The translations under genes and the position numbers were made by a program. Below are positions 17,297 through 25,854 of a DNA stretch of 42,660 nt, piece by piece. The notes beneath the pieces are model-generated. The model worked only from the letters and a program-made list of their open reading frames with translations, searched no databases and was not told the origin of the DNA. This stretch comes from Thermodesulfobacteriota bacterium. GTDB lineage: Bacteria; Desulfobacterota; DSM-4660; Desulfatiglandales; Desulfatiglandaceae. The stretch's first letter is position 1; each line of letters starts with the position of its first letter. Where the stretch lies: the NCBI GenBank assembly GCA_028278625.1, contig JANQDY010000188.1, positions 1 to 42,660 of the forward strand. The letters are read 5' to 3'.

Positions 17297-18616
17297 TCAG
17301 TTGATAAGGTTTGGAAGCCAAAGCACCAACTGGGGAAAAACGGATATTAAAATCAGACACAGGATTTGCAGACAAATAAACGGCAGAACGGATCTGTAAA
17401 TATCCATCATGGATACGTTTTCGGGCACAACGCTTCTCAAATAGAAGAGATTGAATCCGAATGGGGGTGTTATGTAAGCCATTTCCATGCTGACGATAAA
17501 CGTTATGCCGAACCAGACCGGATCAAAGCCCAGTTTGACGATGACCGGAACGAAAACCGGTGTACATAACATGACGATCCCGGTGGGATCCAGAAACATG
17601 CCCAGCACGAAATAGAGAAGCTGAAGCAAAATGAATACGGCCCAGCGGCCACCCGGCAGGCCGGCCAGAATATTGGTCACCAGTTCCTGGCTTCCCGCGG
17701 CATTGTAAATGGCGGCAAAACAGGAACTGCCAATGACGATCCACATGACCATAACCGTGATCCGGCATGTGCCGTAACATGCCTCCAAAAATGTCGTCAG
17801 TTTGAGATTCCCTTTTAGAAGGACCACGATAACGCTTCCCAGGGCTCCGATGCCCGAGGCTTCCGTGGGTGTGCAGATGCCCGCGTAGATGGAACCTAGG
17901 ACCACCAGAATCAGGATTCCCGGCCCTACAACCGCCTTCAATGACCGAAGCTTTTCTTTCCAGTTCGGACGCTCATTAACGGGCAGAGCAGGGGCAAGAC
18001 GCGGTTGAATGAGACATCGAAGGCCGATATAGGCCACAAAAAACGCCGCCAGAACAAGACCGGGGACCAGGCCGCCTGCAAAGAGCTTTCCCACGGATTC
18101 CCTCGCCAGGAGGGCATAAAGAATCATGGTCACGCTGGGAGGTATGAGGATTCCCAGGGCACCCCCCGCGGCAATGCAGCCAACGGCCATATTCTTATGA
18201 TAACCGCGCTTCAACATACTGGGAAGCGCGATCATGCCCATGGTAACGGTTGCAACGGCGCTGATCCCGGCCATGGCGGCAAAAATGGTGCAAATGCCAA
18301 CCGTGCCGATGGCCAGTCCGCCCCTTATAGAACCGAATGACCGATACATCATGTCGTAGAGGTCATCCGCCATTCCTGATTTTTCCAGCATGGCACCCAT
18401 GAAGATGAACAGCGGTACGGCCAGTAGAATTTCATTGGTCCCCTGGCTCATTGCGGTGGTGGCAGCCATGTAAAGGCCCTTTGGTCCCCACACGCCGATG
18501 GTGAAAGCCATGGCGATGCCACCCAGGGTAAACGCCAGCGGGTGCCCCAGCAGAAGGGTTGCAAGGAGGGCCGATATCATGACAATTGTCAGGAGTTCAA
18601 TACTCATTACATTCAA
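17297..18616 (-). CDS. dctM: TRAP transporter large permease (DctM)
   Basis: This 439-residue membrane protein with about twelve helices is the ion-coupled channel subunit of a TRAP transporter. Hallmarks are VPLFIFMGAMLEKSGMADDLYDMM, FAAMAGISAVATVTMG, AAGGALGILIPPSVTMILYALL (the conserved LIPPS motif) and a second-half TPTEASGIGALGS. The end ITPPFGFNLFYLRSV is also standard. The ATG at 18616 has AAGGA six bases upstream, favouring it over the internal ATG three codons later. It is encoded directly after dctQ, with 109 bp between, and before the alcohol dehydrogenase. Confidence 0.94.
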   Translation of the reverse strand: MNVMSIELLTIVMISALLATLLLGHPLAFTLGGIAMAFTIGVWGPKGLYMAATTAMSQGTNEILLAVPLFIFMGAMLEKSGMADDLYDMMYRSFGSIRGGLAIGTVGICTIFAAMAGISAVATVTMGMIALPSMLKRGYHKNMAVGCIAAGGALGILIPPSVTMILYALLARESVGKLFAGGLVPGLVLAAFFVAYIGLRCLIQPRLAPALPVNERPNWKEKLRSLKAVVGPGILILVVLGSIYAGICTPTEASGIGALGSVIVVLLKGNLKLTTFLEACYGTCRITVMVMWIVIGSSCFAAIYNAAGSQELVTNILAGLPGGRWAVFILLQLLYFVLGMFLDPTGIVMLCTPVFVPVIVKLGFDPVWFGITFIVSMEMAYITPPFGFNLFYLRSVVPENVSMMDIYRSVLPFICLQILCLILISVFPQLVLWLPNLIN

Positions 18617-18725
18617 AATCCTTTCAAAAGGTGGTTACCATGATTTCGATCATCTGTTTAGGGGGGCATCACCTCGGAAAAACTTCACGGTCTTGGACCT
18701 TGGGACGGCGGTTTGGAGAAGTCCC

Positions 18726-19250
18726 CTACTCTGACGCTTCCTGGTTTTCTTTTGAAAGCACCGCCCTCAAATCCCTTATGAATTTGGCAACCCCTTGCAT
18801 GAAAAAAAAGAAGACGCCAATGGTGACCAGTATCTTAAGAGGATATATGGGGGGGGCAAGAATGGTGGACAGGACCTCCCGCTCTTCGATGGAATCCGAG
18901 GCCATGCTGGCAAATTTCCAGAACAGGATGATGAAAAAAAGGAAAAAGACGGGGCTGGTGATTAAATCCATCATGGCCTGTTTTTTGGGAGACAGCCGGG
19001 AATAAAGGATATCGATATTCACATGACTTTTTTGAATGAGAGCGTAGCCCCCGCCAAAAAAGACGACGAGTGCGAAAAGCTGCACATTGATATCCCATGC
19101 CCATATGGTGGGGGCCCGGAAAACATATCTCATAATCACCTCATAGGATACAATGAGCATGATCAGTGGGATAATCAGTGAAACTGCCTTTCCGGTCCAG
19201 GTATTGATGGTATCTACAATCGCCAAAAAGCGGTCCAGAGTTCTCGTCAT
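18726..19250 (-). CDS. dctQ: TRAP transporter small permease (DctQ)
   Basis: This 174-residue, four-helix subunit links the periplasmic binding protein to the large permease. It contains AVSLIIPLIMLIVSYEVIMRYVFRAPTIWAWDINVQLFALVVFFGGGYALIQKSHVNIDILYSRLSPK (region about 18-85), including the conserved R-Y-x-F and H-V-x-I-D positions of the family. The start at 19250 (MTRTLDRF) is chosen over an upstream in-frame ATG because GGAAGGGAAG directly precedes it. The gene lies between dctP and dctM, separated from dctP by an intergenic hairpin. Confidence 0.9.
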   Translation of the reverse strand: MTRTLDRFLAIVDTINTWTGKAVSLIIPLIMLIVSYEVIMRYVFRAPTIWAWDINVQLFALVVFFGGGYALIQKSHVNIDILYSRLSPKKQAMMDLITSPVFFLFFIILFWKFASMASDSIEEREVLSTILAPPIYPLKILVTIGVFFFFMQGVAKFIRDLRAVLSKENQEASE

Positions 19251-19308
19251 CTTCCCTTCCTTCACCCTCAAAAAGGTTTGGCCGCTAAACCCGCGGATCA
19301 TTGATTAC

Positions 19309-19340
19309 GGAGGGTTTTCGCCTTAAAAGGAAAACCCTCC
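19309..19340 (-). other. Intergenic stem-loop between dctP and dctQ
   Basis: GGAGGGTTTTC (19309-19319) and GAAAACCCTCC (19330-19340) are perfect 11-bp arms around a 10-base loop. No T-run follows in the direction of transcription, so it is more likely an RNA-stabilising or processing hairpin that raises binding-protein mRNA relative to permease mRNA than a terminator. Confidence 0.7.
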
Positions 19341-19369
19341 GAAGAAAATGGAAATCCCATGTTCAAGGG

Positions 19370-20404
19370 TTACATGAGCGATTTTTCCTTCATGTATTTT
19401 TTCAACGTACCAACCGCTTTTTTTGAGTATTTGTCTTTCTCGCCCACTTTGTCCCAGACTTCCACCGCCAGCTTTCGCCCTTCCTTCATCTGATCATCGG
19501 ATAAGGTAATGGTTTTTACGCCATACTCTTGAGCATTCTTAAGGGCCGAATCGTCTCTCTTCTGGTATAGATCTCCGTTCTTGATGTAGTTGTCGATGAT
19601 CAACTTATCGTCACTCAGGGTATTGCGCACATCCTCCGGCAAGGAATTCCAGACATCCTTGTTGATGATGGTGCAGGTTTGGGGCGGCGCCACGAGTCCG
19701 GGAAAAATCACGTATTTAACCACTTCCTTGAGTTTCAGCGTATCGAGTATCATGGGCGGAAACGGGGTTCCATCGATGGTCCCCAGTTTAATGGCCATGT
19801 AGATCTCCCCACCGGGAATCACGACGGGTGAAGCCCCCGCCAGCCGCAACCATTGGCCGGCAGCGCCCATACCCCGGATCTTGTGGCCCTTGAAATCAGA
19901 GATCTTGTGAAGGGGAAATGTCAGATTGAAGGGATAGCTTCCGCAGGCGTTCGGAGCTAAGTAATAGATGTTCTTCTTATCCCATCCCTCCCTGATGACA
20001 TCAATGAGCCGGTATTTGGGGTCCCAGAACAGTTCCACAACCTGATCCTTTGAAACCCAGCTGAAAGGAAGCCCTCCTTCCACGTCACCAACCGGCACGC
20101 TACCCGAATATCTCGGGCCGTAAATGACACCGATATCAATCATGCCGTGGGAAACCGCATTCACCATCTCTTTGACATCACAAAGGGCGCCGGGAGCGAA
20201 GATATCAATCTTAATCTTACCTTTGCCGGCCTCTTCGATGAGTTTCGCGGTATTTTTCGTGTGCACATCGTATGTCGCGTCTCCGGGCGGATAGGCGCAT
20301 TGCATTTTCAGTTTCATGACTTCATCGGCTGCACCGGCCAAATTTAAAACCGGCACCATCAACATGAACAACAATCCCAACAGTATCGAATACGCTTTTT
20401 TCAT
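19370..20404 (-). CDS. dctP: TRAP transporter substrate-binding protein (DctP)
   Basis: This 344-residue periplasmic binding protein has an N-terminal signal peptide (KKAYSILLGLLFMLMVPVLNLAGA, cleavage probable after AGA). The mature part has the DctP fold signatures: MVNAVSHGMIDIG near 85, FPLHKISDFKGHKIRGMGAAGQWLRLAGASPVVIPGGEIYMAIKLGTIDG near 165-215 (the family core with the conserved carboxylate-binding arginine, R in KIRG), and a long C-terminal helix. The start has an AGGTGAG ribosome site. TRAP binding proteins of this class capture organic acids; the ligand here is unknown. It is the first transporter gene of the minus-strand run, after the epimerase remnant. Confidence 0.93.
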   Translation of the reverse strand: MKKAYSILLGLLFMLMVPVLNLAGAADEVMKLKMQCAYPPGDATYDVHTKNTAKLIEEAGKGKIKIDIFAPGALCDVKEMVNAVSHGMIDIGVIYGPRYSGSVPVGDVEGGLPFSWVSKDQVVELFWDPKYRLIDVIREGWDKKNIYYLAPNACGSYPFNLTFPLHKISDFKGHKIRGMGAAGQWLRLAGASPVVIPGGEIYMAIKLGTIDGTPFPPMILDTLKLKEVVKYVIFPGLVAPPQTCTIINKDVWNSLPEDVRNTLSDDKLIIDNYIKNGDLYQKRDDSALKNAQEYGVKTITLSDDQMKEGRKLAVEVWDKVGEKDKYSKKAVGTLKKYMKEKSLM

Positions 20405-20476
20405 AATTACTCACCTCTTTTGTGGGGTTATGAAGAGTCTTGAATTTCCTCAAAAAACAACAGCCGCAGATATCGC

Positions 20477-20656
20477 TTACCACCTCCCCTCCGGGACGAA
20501 CCGACAAGCGCCTAACGCTGGCACAACTCCGTTAAGACACCATTGGTTGCCTTTGGTGCCCATGATGGCGCGCCCCATGGCATCGGTATAAAAGGCGCTG
20601 GCCTTTTCCAGGCTTTTTACCGCGATTCCGATGTGATCAATGTGTTTGATATTCAT
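20477..20656 (-). pseudogene. Truncated methylmalonyl-CoA epimerase (VOC fold)
   Basis: The first 34 codons (MNIKHIDHIGIAVKSLEKA and following, to IMGTK) match the N-terminus of methylmalonyl-CoA epimerase and related VOC proteins, including the metal-ligand histidine in HIDHIGIAV. The homology then stops abruptly; 25 unrelated codons (GNQWCLNGVVPALGAC...) lead to a TAA, giving 59 residues instead of about 135. No C-terminal VOC half is found in the following 72 bp before dctP. It lies 22 bp after the 3-hydroxyacyl-CoA dehydrogenase stop, so it is still in the operon but almost certainly non-functional. The breakpoint suggests a deletion that joined the gene start to foreign sequence. Confidence 0.75.
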
Positions 20657-20678
20657 GTCCCCACCTTATTAACATGGC

Positions 20679-21554
20679 CTATTCGCTTTTTCTGGATCCG
20701 TCCTCGTTGTATTCATACCATCCCTTGCCCGTCTTTCGACCCAGATGACCGGCCAGTACTTTCCGCCGCAAAATGGATGGGGGATAGAACCGGAGATCTT
20801 TTTCCTCTTCATAGACGTTTGTGTAGGCCATCAGTTGCACTTCCAGCCCCACCAGATCCGATGTCTCCAGAGGCCCCATTTTACGGCCGAAAGCGAGGCG
20901 CATTCCCTTGTCGATATCCTCGGCGCTGGCAACCCCCTGCTCCACCAACCGCATGGCTTCCATATTGGAGAGCATGTTGATCCGGTTCAGGATAAAGCCG
21001 GCAATATCGCGGTTGACCACGATGGCTTCTTTTCCCAGATGCGCCACAAAGGAGACCCCCCTGGCCACGGATTCATCGGTGCTTTCAATACCCCGAATCA
21101 CCTCCACCGCTTTCAGCATGGGGACCGGATTGAAGAAATGCAATCCAATGAAATTCTCCGGATGCGGGACACCGGCCGCTATCTGGCTGATGGGGATCGC
21201 GGATGTGTTGGATGCCAGAATCGCATTGGGGCCAACAATTGGTCCCAGCTTTCCAAAGACATCCTGTTTCACCTCAAGGCTTTCAAAGACCGCTTCGATA
21301 ACCAGATCCGCATTTTCGGCCGCATCATATTGTGTGGAAGTGGTTATTCTGGACATGATCTCTTCCACGGTCCCTGAAACCTTCCCTTTCTCAACGAATT
21401 TTGACACAGACCAGTTTATTTTTTTGACCGCAGTTTCAAGTACTTCTTCGGAAATATCGCACAGCACCACGGAAATGCCCGATTGCGCACAGACCTGTGC
21501 GATACCATTGCCCATGGTGCCGCCGCCAACCACAAAAACTTCTCGTATATCCAT
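20679..21554 (-). CDS. 3-hydroxyacyl-CoA dehydrogenase (short, HBD/PaaH type)
   Basis: This 291-residue enzyme oxidises L-3-hydroxyacyl-CoA to 3-oxoacyl-CoA with NAD+. The Rossmann start VFVVGGGTMGNGIAQVCAQSG, the aspartate in LCDIS that binds NAD+, ASNTSAIPISQIA, the catalytic histidine in IGLHFFNPVPMLKAVEVI, and the glutamate region PENFIGLHF are all as expected. The C-terminal domain has RDIAGFILNRI and GPLETSDLVGLEV. The start is at MDIREVF (21554), after a GGGGAA ribosome site, rather than the upstream in-frame start at 21590. It is the first gene of the minus-strand arm of the divergent island and is probably driven by the promoter at 21635-21662. Confidence 0.93.
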   Translation of the reverse strand: MDIREVFVVGGGTMGNGIAQVCAQSGISVVLCDISEEVLETAVKKINWSVSKFVEKGKVSGTVEEIMSRITTSTQYDAAENADLVIEAVFESLEVKQDVFGKLGPIVGPNAILASNTSAIPISQIAAGVPHPENFIGLHFFNPVPMLKAVEVIRGIESTDESVARGVSFVAHLGKEAIVVNRDIAGFILNRINMLSNMEAMRLVEQGVASAEDIDKGMRLAFGRKMGPLETSDLVGLEVQLMAYTNVYEEEKDLRFYPPSILRRKVLAGHLGRKTGKGWYEYNEDGSRKSE

Positions 21555-21627
21555 TTTCAATTCCCCTTGCCCCTCTCCGGGGCAGAACACTTATATTGGT
21601 ATCTTTTGCCATCCACGAATTTATTTG

Positions 21628-21662
21628 ATCACATATTTAATTAAATTTTGTTTCCGTGTCAA
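21628..21662 (-). promoter_or_regulatory. Minus-strand promoter with overlapping palindrome
   Basis: On the minus strand, TTGACA (21657-21662) is followed after 16 bases by TTAAAT (21635-21640), a good -35/-10 pair for the dehydrogenase operon. The -10 lies inside the perfect 12-bp palindrome ATTTAATTAAAT (21635-21646), next to a TGATC. The same AATTTAAT...ATATxTGATC arrangement recurs at the facing promoter, suggesting a shared regulator. Confidence 0.55.
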
Positions 21663-21873
21663 GAAAAAAATTTGATTTCAACCAATATCCGGAAGCACCG
21701 CTTCCGAGAGAGACCATTTTACCCAACCACGCCGAGAAAAAGTACAAAGCGCCGGATTTTATTACCTATATCATAAATATAAATAATAATTTCTACAATA
21801 TGTTAAGTATCACTTAGCATAATATTTTCCCTTCCATCCATCACTAAAAACAGCATTCGCACCAAAAAAACCC

Positions 21874-21920
21874 TTGACATGATGGGCGTTATTAGATTAT
21901 AAATTTAATCATATTTGATC
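21874..21920 (+). promoter_or_regulatory. GntR-gene promoter with overlapping operator-like motif
   Basis: A consensus TTGACA (21874-21879) is spaced 18 bases from TATAAA (21898-21903), giving a strong-looking sigma-70 promoter toward the GntR gene. GATTA/TAATC arms (21895-21910) overlap the -10, and the adjoining AAATTTAATCATATTTGATC resembles the sequence at the opposing promoter. Autoregulation by the GntR protein is inferred. Confidence 0.55.
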
Positions 21921-22103
21921 TGCACCTTAGCATCTAGGAAAGGTTGAATCATATCCGACCACGGAAACGTTATTGTCTTTTGACCCAGGTCTTTTACGTG
22001 TTATGATCTTTGGGCGTATCGCTTCCGAGACCCTTCATTTGACGGGCGCTTCAAACCACAAATGAAAAAAGGGCACAACCTTTAGAGATGGAGGAGCATA
22101 AAG

Positions 22104-22826
22104 ATGATAACCGAAAAACGGGGCAATTTGAGCAAGAGCAAACCGAAAAGGGGCATCGCGTTGGAAGAAGCATACCAGCAGATAAAAAGGATGCTTTATC
22201 TCAACGAATTGATACCCGGCCAAAAGCTGGTTTACAATGATTTGGCAAAGAGACTCAACATCAGCGTGACCCCCGTCATTCAGGCGCTCAGCAGGCTCGA
22301 AGCCTCAAAGCTGGTCAGATACATACCCAACAGAGGGTACTTTGTTGAAGCCATAACGGAAACCGAGGTGAGGAATCTTTACCAGGCCAGGGAAGCCCTT
22401 GAAGTCTTTTCCATTCCCGCCATCATGGAAAACCTGGATGCCAAAAGCCTCAATGACATCAACAACACCTTTAAGAAACATCGTGCAGCCATTCAGGCTG
22501 AAAGTCGAAGGGAACTGATACTGCTCGACTGCAAATTTCATCTAAAGATCTGCGAATTCGGCAAAAATGAGGTGATTCAAAGATTGCTGGGTGAAATTCT
22601 TGAGCAGATGGCATTGAAGTACAGAGCGGAATATTTGGGGGATGATCGCATCAAAGCGGTGTTAAAGGAGCATCGGGAGTTATTGAACGCATTTCGGAGA
22701 TCGGACATTGGTGAGGCCATTCAGGTGACGCGAAAGCATATCAGACACGGAATGGAGCATGTCATCAACAGTCTTAACCGAAAAAACCAGTTGCGGGCGG
22801 ACCAGATTTTTTTGACCACCGCCTGA
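22104..22826 (+). CDS. GntR-family regulator, FCD (FadR) subgroup
   Basis: This 240-residue regulator has a winged-helix domain (residues about 20-85: ALEEAYQQIKRMLYLNELIPG, DLAKRLNISVTPVIQALSRLE, SKLVRYIPNRGYFV) and an all-helical FCD ligand domain. In the FCD domain D142 and H146 (LLDCKFHLKI), a histidine in EHRELLNAF and HIRHGMEH form the usual metal-binding set. FCD proteins sense small carboxylates or acyl-CoAs. A strong GGAGGAG ribosome site precedes the ATG. It sits at the head of the plus-strand arm, opposite the dehydrogenase arm, the classic position for a local regulator of both. Confidence 0.92.
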   Translation: MITEKRGNLSKSKPKRGIALEEAYQQIKRMLYLNELIPGQKLVYNDLAKRLNISVTPVIQALSRLEASKLVRYIPNRGYFVEAITETEVRNLYQAREALEVFSIPAIMENLDAKSLNDINNTFKKHRAAIQAESRRELILLDCKFHLKICEFGKNEVIQRLLGEILEQMALKYRAEYLGDDRIKAVLKEHRELLNAFRRSDIGEAIQVTRKHIRHGMEHVINSLNRKNQLRADQIFLTTA

Positions 22827-22884
22827 TAACGCCTCCCACCGCCTCCCCATAAACACGCCGTCCGGCGCCCGAATCCCTTGTTTA

Positions 22885-22912
22885 TTGATAGACAATTTCA
22901 TCGCTCTAATAT
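22885..22912 (+). promoter_or_regulatory. Probable promoter upstream of enoyl-CoA hydratase
   Basis: TTGATA (22885-22890), 16 bases, then TAATAT (22907-22912) form a reasonable sigma-70 element 26 bp before the hydratase ATG, in the 112-bp gap after the GntR gene. It would let the catabolic genes be transcribed separately from the regulator. Confidence 0.45.
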
Positions 22913-22938
22913 GTCCCAAATTCTACGAGAGGAATCTG

Positions 22939-23724
22939 ATGGATTATGAAAACATCATTTATACCAAAAAAGAGGGGATTGCGCGAATCAGCGTCAACCG
23001 GCCCCAGAAACGAAACGCCCTTAATCGAAAGACACGAATGGAAATAGCCCACGCCCTGTCCGATGTCAAAACAGACCCGGGCGCACGGGTGCTTGTTCTC
23101 TCCGGCGAAGGGGACAAGAGTTTTGTCGCCGGTTCTGATTTAACTGAACTGTCCACCTTCACCCCCCTTGAGCTGGAGCGATTTCTGGAGACGTTGGGAC
23201 AGGGGCTCTACACCCGATTTCACCACCTTGAAAAACCCACCATTGCCATGGTGAACGGACTCTGCCTCGGCGCGGGCCTTGAACTGGCCCTGGCCTGTGA
23301 CATGCGGTTTGCCTCGGAGAACGCCAAGTTCGGACAACCCGAGATCCTGCTGGGGATCATTCCGGGTGGCGGCGGCACACAGCGCCTGACCCGTCTGGTG
23401 GGCGAAGGACTTGCCAAGGAGATGATTTATACCGGCGGCATCATCGATGCCAACGAGGCCTACCGCATAGGACTCATCAACAAAATCTCACCCCATGATG
23501 GGCTGGAAAAAATGGCGCTGGGGATCGCCGCCAAAATCGCGGAAAAAAGCCCCTTAGCCCTGAAATGGGCCAAGAAGTCCATTGACCTGGGGCAGGATGT
23601 GAATCTCAGCGCGGGCTTGGCCTATGAGGCACTGGTGGAATGCCTGCTGTTTACCAGCAAGGATCGGACCGAAGGGATGCAGGCTTTTTTTGAAAAGAGG
23701 GCCCCCGAGTTTCAAGGGGCATGA
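22939..23724 (+). CDS. Enoyl-CoA hydratase (crotonase)
   Basis: This 261-residue crotonase-fold enzyme hydrates 2-enoyl-CoA. Both catalytic glutamates are present: one in LGAGLELALACD, the other in FGQPEILLGIIPGGGGTQRLTRLVG, and the oxyanion-hole region SFVAGSDL is normal. The start is MDYENIIY at 22939, preceded by GAGAGGAA; the longer in-frame version lacks conserved residues. Its motifs contrast with the second crotonase at 30232-31008, which lacks both glutamates, so this one is the better candidate for the beta-oxidation hydratase of the pathway. Confidence 0.93.
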   Translation: MDYENIIYTKKEGIARISVNRPQKRNALNRKTRMEIAHALSDVKTDPGARVLVLSGEGDKSFVAGSDLTELSTFTPLELERFLETLGQGLYTRFHHLEKPTIAMVNGLCLGAGLELALACDMRFASENAKFGQPEILLGIIPGGGGTQRLTRLVGEGLAKEMIYTGGIIDANEAYRIGLINKISPHDGLEKMALGIAAKIAEKSPLALKWAKKSIDLGQDVNLSAGLAYEALVECLLFTSKDRTEGMQAFFEKRAPEFQGA

Positions 23725-23755
23725 GGGGCAGACCATCCAATTTTCGTTATGAGGA

Positions 23756-23784
23756 CGTCGGTTTCCGCCCGACGGAAGCCGACG
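23756..23784 (+). other. Intergenic stem-loop before the carboxyltransferase gene
   Basis: GTCGGTTTCCG and CGGAAGCCGAC form 11-bp arms (one G-T pair, extended by an outer C-G pair) around a CCCGA loop, followed by ATAGACTTTT. It could be a weak terminator or an mRNA-processing hairpin separating the hydratase from the next five genes. Confidence 0.55.
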
Positions 23785-23829
23785 GATAGACTTTTAAAAA
23801 GCGCCTGAGCGTTTAGAGGGACCTGGTAT

Positions 23830-25383
23830 TTGGAAATGGAAATGGATCTTTTATTGCAGGAGCTTCTTGAAAAAGAAGCGACTGCCAAAATGGGTGGCGG
23901 ACAACGCCGTATCGACAAGGAACACCAAAAGGGCAAGCTGACGGCCCGGGAACGCCTGTCAAGGCTCTTTGATGACGGAAGTTTCTTTGAGGTAGGACTT
24001 CTGGTCCGCCATCAGTGCCAGGATTTCGGGCTTCAGGAGAAAACCCTGCCCGGTGACGGTGTGATCACCGGATACGGACGGGTGGACGGCAGGGAGGTCT
24101 TTGCCTTTGCCCAGGACGCCACGGTCATGGGCGGCAGTCTGGGCGCGGCCCACGGCGAGAAGATCTGCAACATCATGGATATGGCCATCAAGGCCAGGGC
24201 TCCCATCGTCGGCATCAACGATTCGGCGGGTGCCAGGGTTCAGGAGGGGGCCGCGTCCCTGTCGGCCTACGGGCGGATATTCAAGAAAAATGTGGGGGCC
24301 AGCGGGGTGATCCCTCAGATTTCCGTGATCATGGGCAACTGCGCCGGCGGTGCGGTCTATTCACCGGCCATGACCGATTTCACCATGATGGTGGATAAAA
24401 CCTCCTACATGTTCATCACCGGCCCCAAAGTGATCAAAACGGTGACCGGAGAGACCATTGACATGGAACGTCTGGGAGGCGCCAAGGTTCATGCCGGATT
24501 GTCGGGCAACTGCGATGCCTATTTTGCCAATGACGCCGAGTGCATGGCACAGGTCCGCCGGCTCCTCTCATTTTTACCCACCAATCCGGATCTGCCGGCA
24601 CCGCCGAAGGCAGCACCCGAAAGCCCGGAGCTGGATGATGGGATGCTTGAAATTCTGCCGCGGAACCGGAAGGCTGCCTTTGACATGCACCAGATCATTT
24701 CAAGGGTGGTGGACCGGAGCGATTTCATGGAGATTAAAAGCGCTTACGCCAGGAACATCATCTGCGGTTTTGCCAGGATCGGCGGCAACACCGTGGGAAT
24801 CGTCGCCAACCAGCCGCGCTTTCTGGCCGGAACCCTGGACTGCAACGCCTCTGACAAGGCGGCCCGATTTGTGCGTTTCTGCGATTGTTTCAATATTCCA
24901 CTGGTGAATTTCGTGGATGTACCGGGATATTTGCCGGGCGTCATTCATGAACACGCGGGGATCATTCGGCACGGGTCCAAAATGATCTTTGCCTATTCCG
25001 AGGCCACGGTTCCCAAAATCACCGTCATCATTCGAAAAGCTTACGGTGGTGCTTTTCAGGCCATGTGCAGCAAAGAACTGGGGGCGGACCAGGTATGGGC
25101 CTGGCCCTCGGCGGAAGTGGCGGTGATGGGAGCGGAAGGGGCTTCGGAAATTGTCTACGCAAGGGAGATCATGAATTCCGATGATCCCGAGGCCACAAGA
25201 GCGGCCAAGGTGAACGAGTATCGCAAGAAATTCGCCAACCCATACGATGCCACGGAACGGATGCACCTGGACGCTGTCATCGATCCAAGGGCCACAAGGC
25301 GGTACCTTGAAAGGACCCTTCAACTTCTGACCCATAAACATGAAACGTGTCATCCCAAAAAGCACGGTAACATACCGCTGTAA
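23830..25383 (+). CDS. Biotin-dependent acyl-CoA carboxyltransferase subunit (MmdA/PccB-like)
   Basis: This 517-residue protein is the carboxyltransferase of propionyl-CoA carboxylase or methylmalonyl-CoA decarboxylase, a double crotonase-fold enzyme moving CO2 between biotin and acyl-CoA. Landmarks are GKLTARERLSRLFDDGSF, INDSAGARVQEGAASLSAYGRIF (first CoA site), MGNCAGGAVYSPAMTDF, FITGPKVIKTVTGE, FVDVPGYLPGVIHEHAGIIRHGSKMIFAYSEATVPKITVI and YGGAFQAMCSKELGAD (biotin site). The start may be the TTG at 23830, with GAGGG nine bases before it, or the ATG two codons later. No biotin-carrier or biotin carboxylase gene is in the window, so direction cannot be told. It is followed by the mutase genes, which fits a decarboxylation step. 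Confidence 0.92.
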   Translation: MEMEMDLLLQELLEKEATAKMGGGQRRIDKEHQKGKLTARERLSRLFDDGSFFEVGLLVRHQCQDFGLQEKTLPGDGVITGYGRVDGREVFAFAQDATVMGGSLGAAHGEKICNIMDMAIKARAPIVGINDSAGARVQEGAASLSAYGRIFKKNVGASGVIPQISVIMGNCAGGAVYSPAMTDFTMMVDKTSYMFITGPKVIKTVTGETIDMERLGGAKVHAGLSGNCDAYFANDAECMAQVRRLLSFLPTNPDLPAPPKAAPESPELDDGMLEILPRNRKAAFDMHQIISRVVDRSDFMEIKSAYARNIICGFARIGGNTVGIVANQPRFLAGTLDCNASDKAARFVRFCDCFNIPLVNFVDVPGYLPGVIHEHAGIIRHGSKMIFAYSEATVPKITVIIRKAYGGAFQAMCSKELGADQVWAWPSAEVAVMGAEGASEIVYAREIMNSDDPEATRAAKVNEYRKKFANPYDATERMHLDAVIDPRATRRYLERTLQLLTHKHETCHPKKHGNIPL

Positions 25384-25407
25384 TCCAGCATTCAAGGAGC
25401 GATACCA

Positions 25408-25806
25408 ATGAACGGCAAAATAAGAATACTAGCGGCAAAACCGGGCCTGGACGGCCATGATCGGGGAATCAAAGTCATTTGCCATGGCTTGCGGGACGCG
25501 GGGATGGAGGTGGTCTATACGGGACTTCGGCAGTCGCCTGAACAGATCGTGGAAACGGCGGTCCAGGAAGATGCCGACGTCATCGCCTTAAGCATCTTAT
25601 CCGGGGCCCACAACCATCTGTTGCCCAAGGTGGCCGGTCTTCTCAAAAAAAGGGAGATGGATGATGTTCTGCTGCTTGCCGGCGGCATCATACCGGAAGA
25701 AGACGTCGCTTATCTGAAAGAAAAAGGGATTTCCGAGGTCTTCGGACCCGGCACAATGATCGGCGAAATAGAAACCTTCATAAAGAACACCCTTTCAGAA
25801 TCATAG
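25408..25806 (+). CDS. Methylmalonyl-CoA mutase small subunit, B12-binding
   Basis: This 132-residue stand-alone cobalamin domain equals the C-terminal domain of methylmalonyl-CoA mutase. It holds the base-off/His-on motif D-x-H-x-x-G (PGLDGHDRG, residues about 12-20) with the lower-ligand histidine, ALSILSGAH (the serine/glycine strand that holds the dimethylbenzimidazole tail) and LAGGIIPEEDVAYLKEKGISEVFGPGT. It is encoded just before the large subunit, with 48 bp between, a split arrangement common in archaea and in anaerobic bacteria. An AAGGAG ribosome site precedes the ATG. Confidence 0.94.
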   Translation: MNGKIRILAAKPGLDGHDRGIKVICHGLRDAGMEVVYTGLRQSPEQIVETAVQEDADVIALSILSGAHNHLLPKVAGLLKKREMDDVLLLAGGIIPEEDVAYLKEKGISEVFGPGTMIGEIETFIKNTLSES

Positions 25807-25854
25807 GATTTCCTGAAACTCAACTAAAACGAAAGAAAGGAAAAACCAGAAAAA

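Larger units (their letters stand above)
21555..22103. other. Divergent intergenic control region
   Basis: This 549-bp AT-rich region between the hydroxyacyl-CoA dehydrogenase and the GntR gene holds no plausible gene. It contains two outward-facing promoters (see next two entries) and two related AT-rich operator-like motifs. The middle part (about 21700-21860) shows nothing further that I can assign. Confidence 0.7.

Noticed and set aside
20498..20545. attC-like core sites (GCCTAAC and GTTAAGA) within the truncated epimerase
   Set aside because: Only 14 bases separate them and the second core does not fit the consensus; an attC site needs a longer folded stem.
21591..22103. Search for a small RNA or riboswitch in the divergent region
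   Set aside because: AT-rich with promoter elements and short palindromes, but no extended conserved stem structure was recognised.
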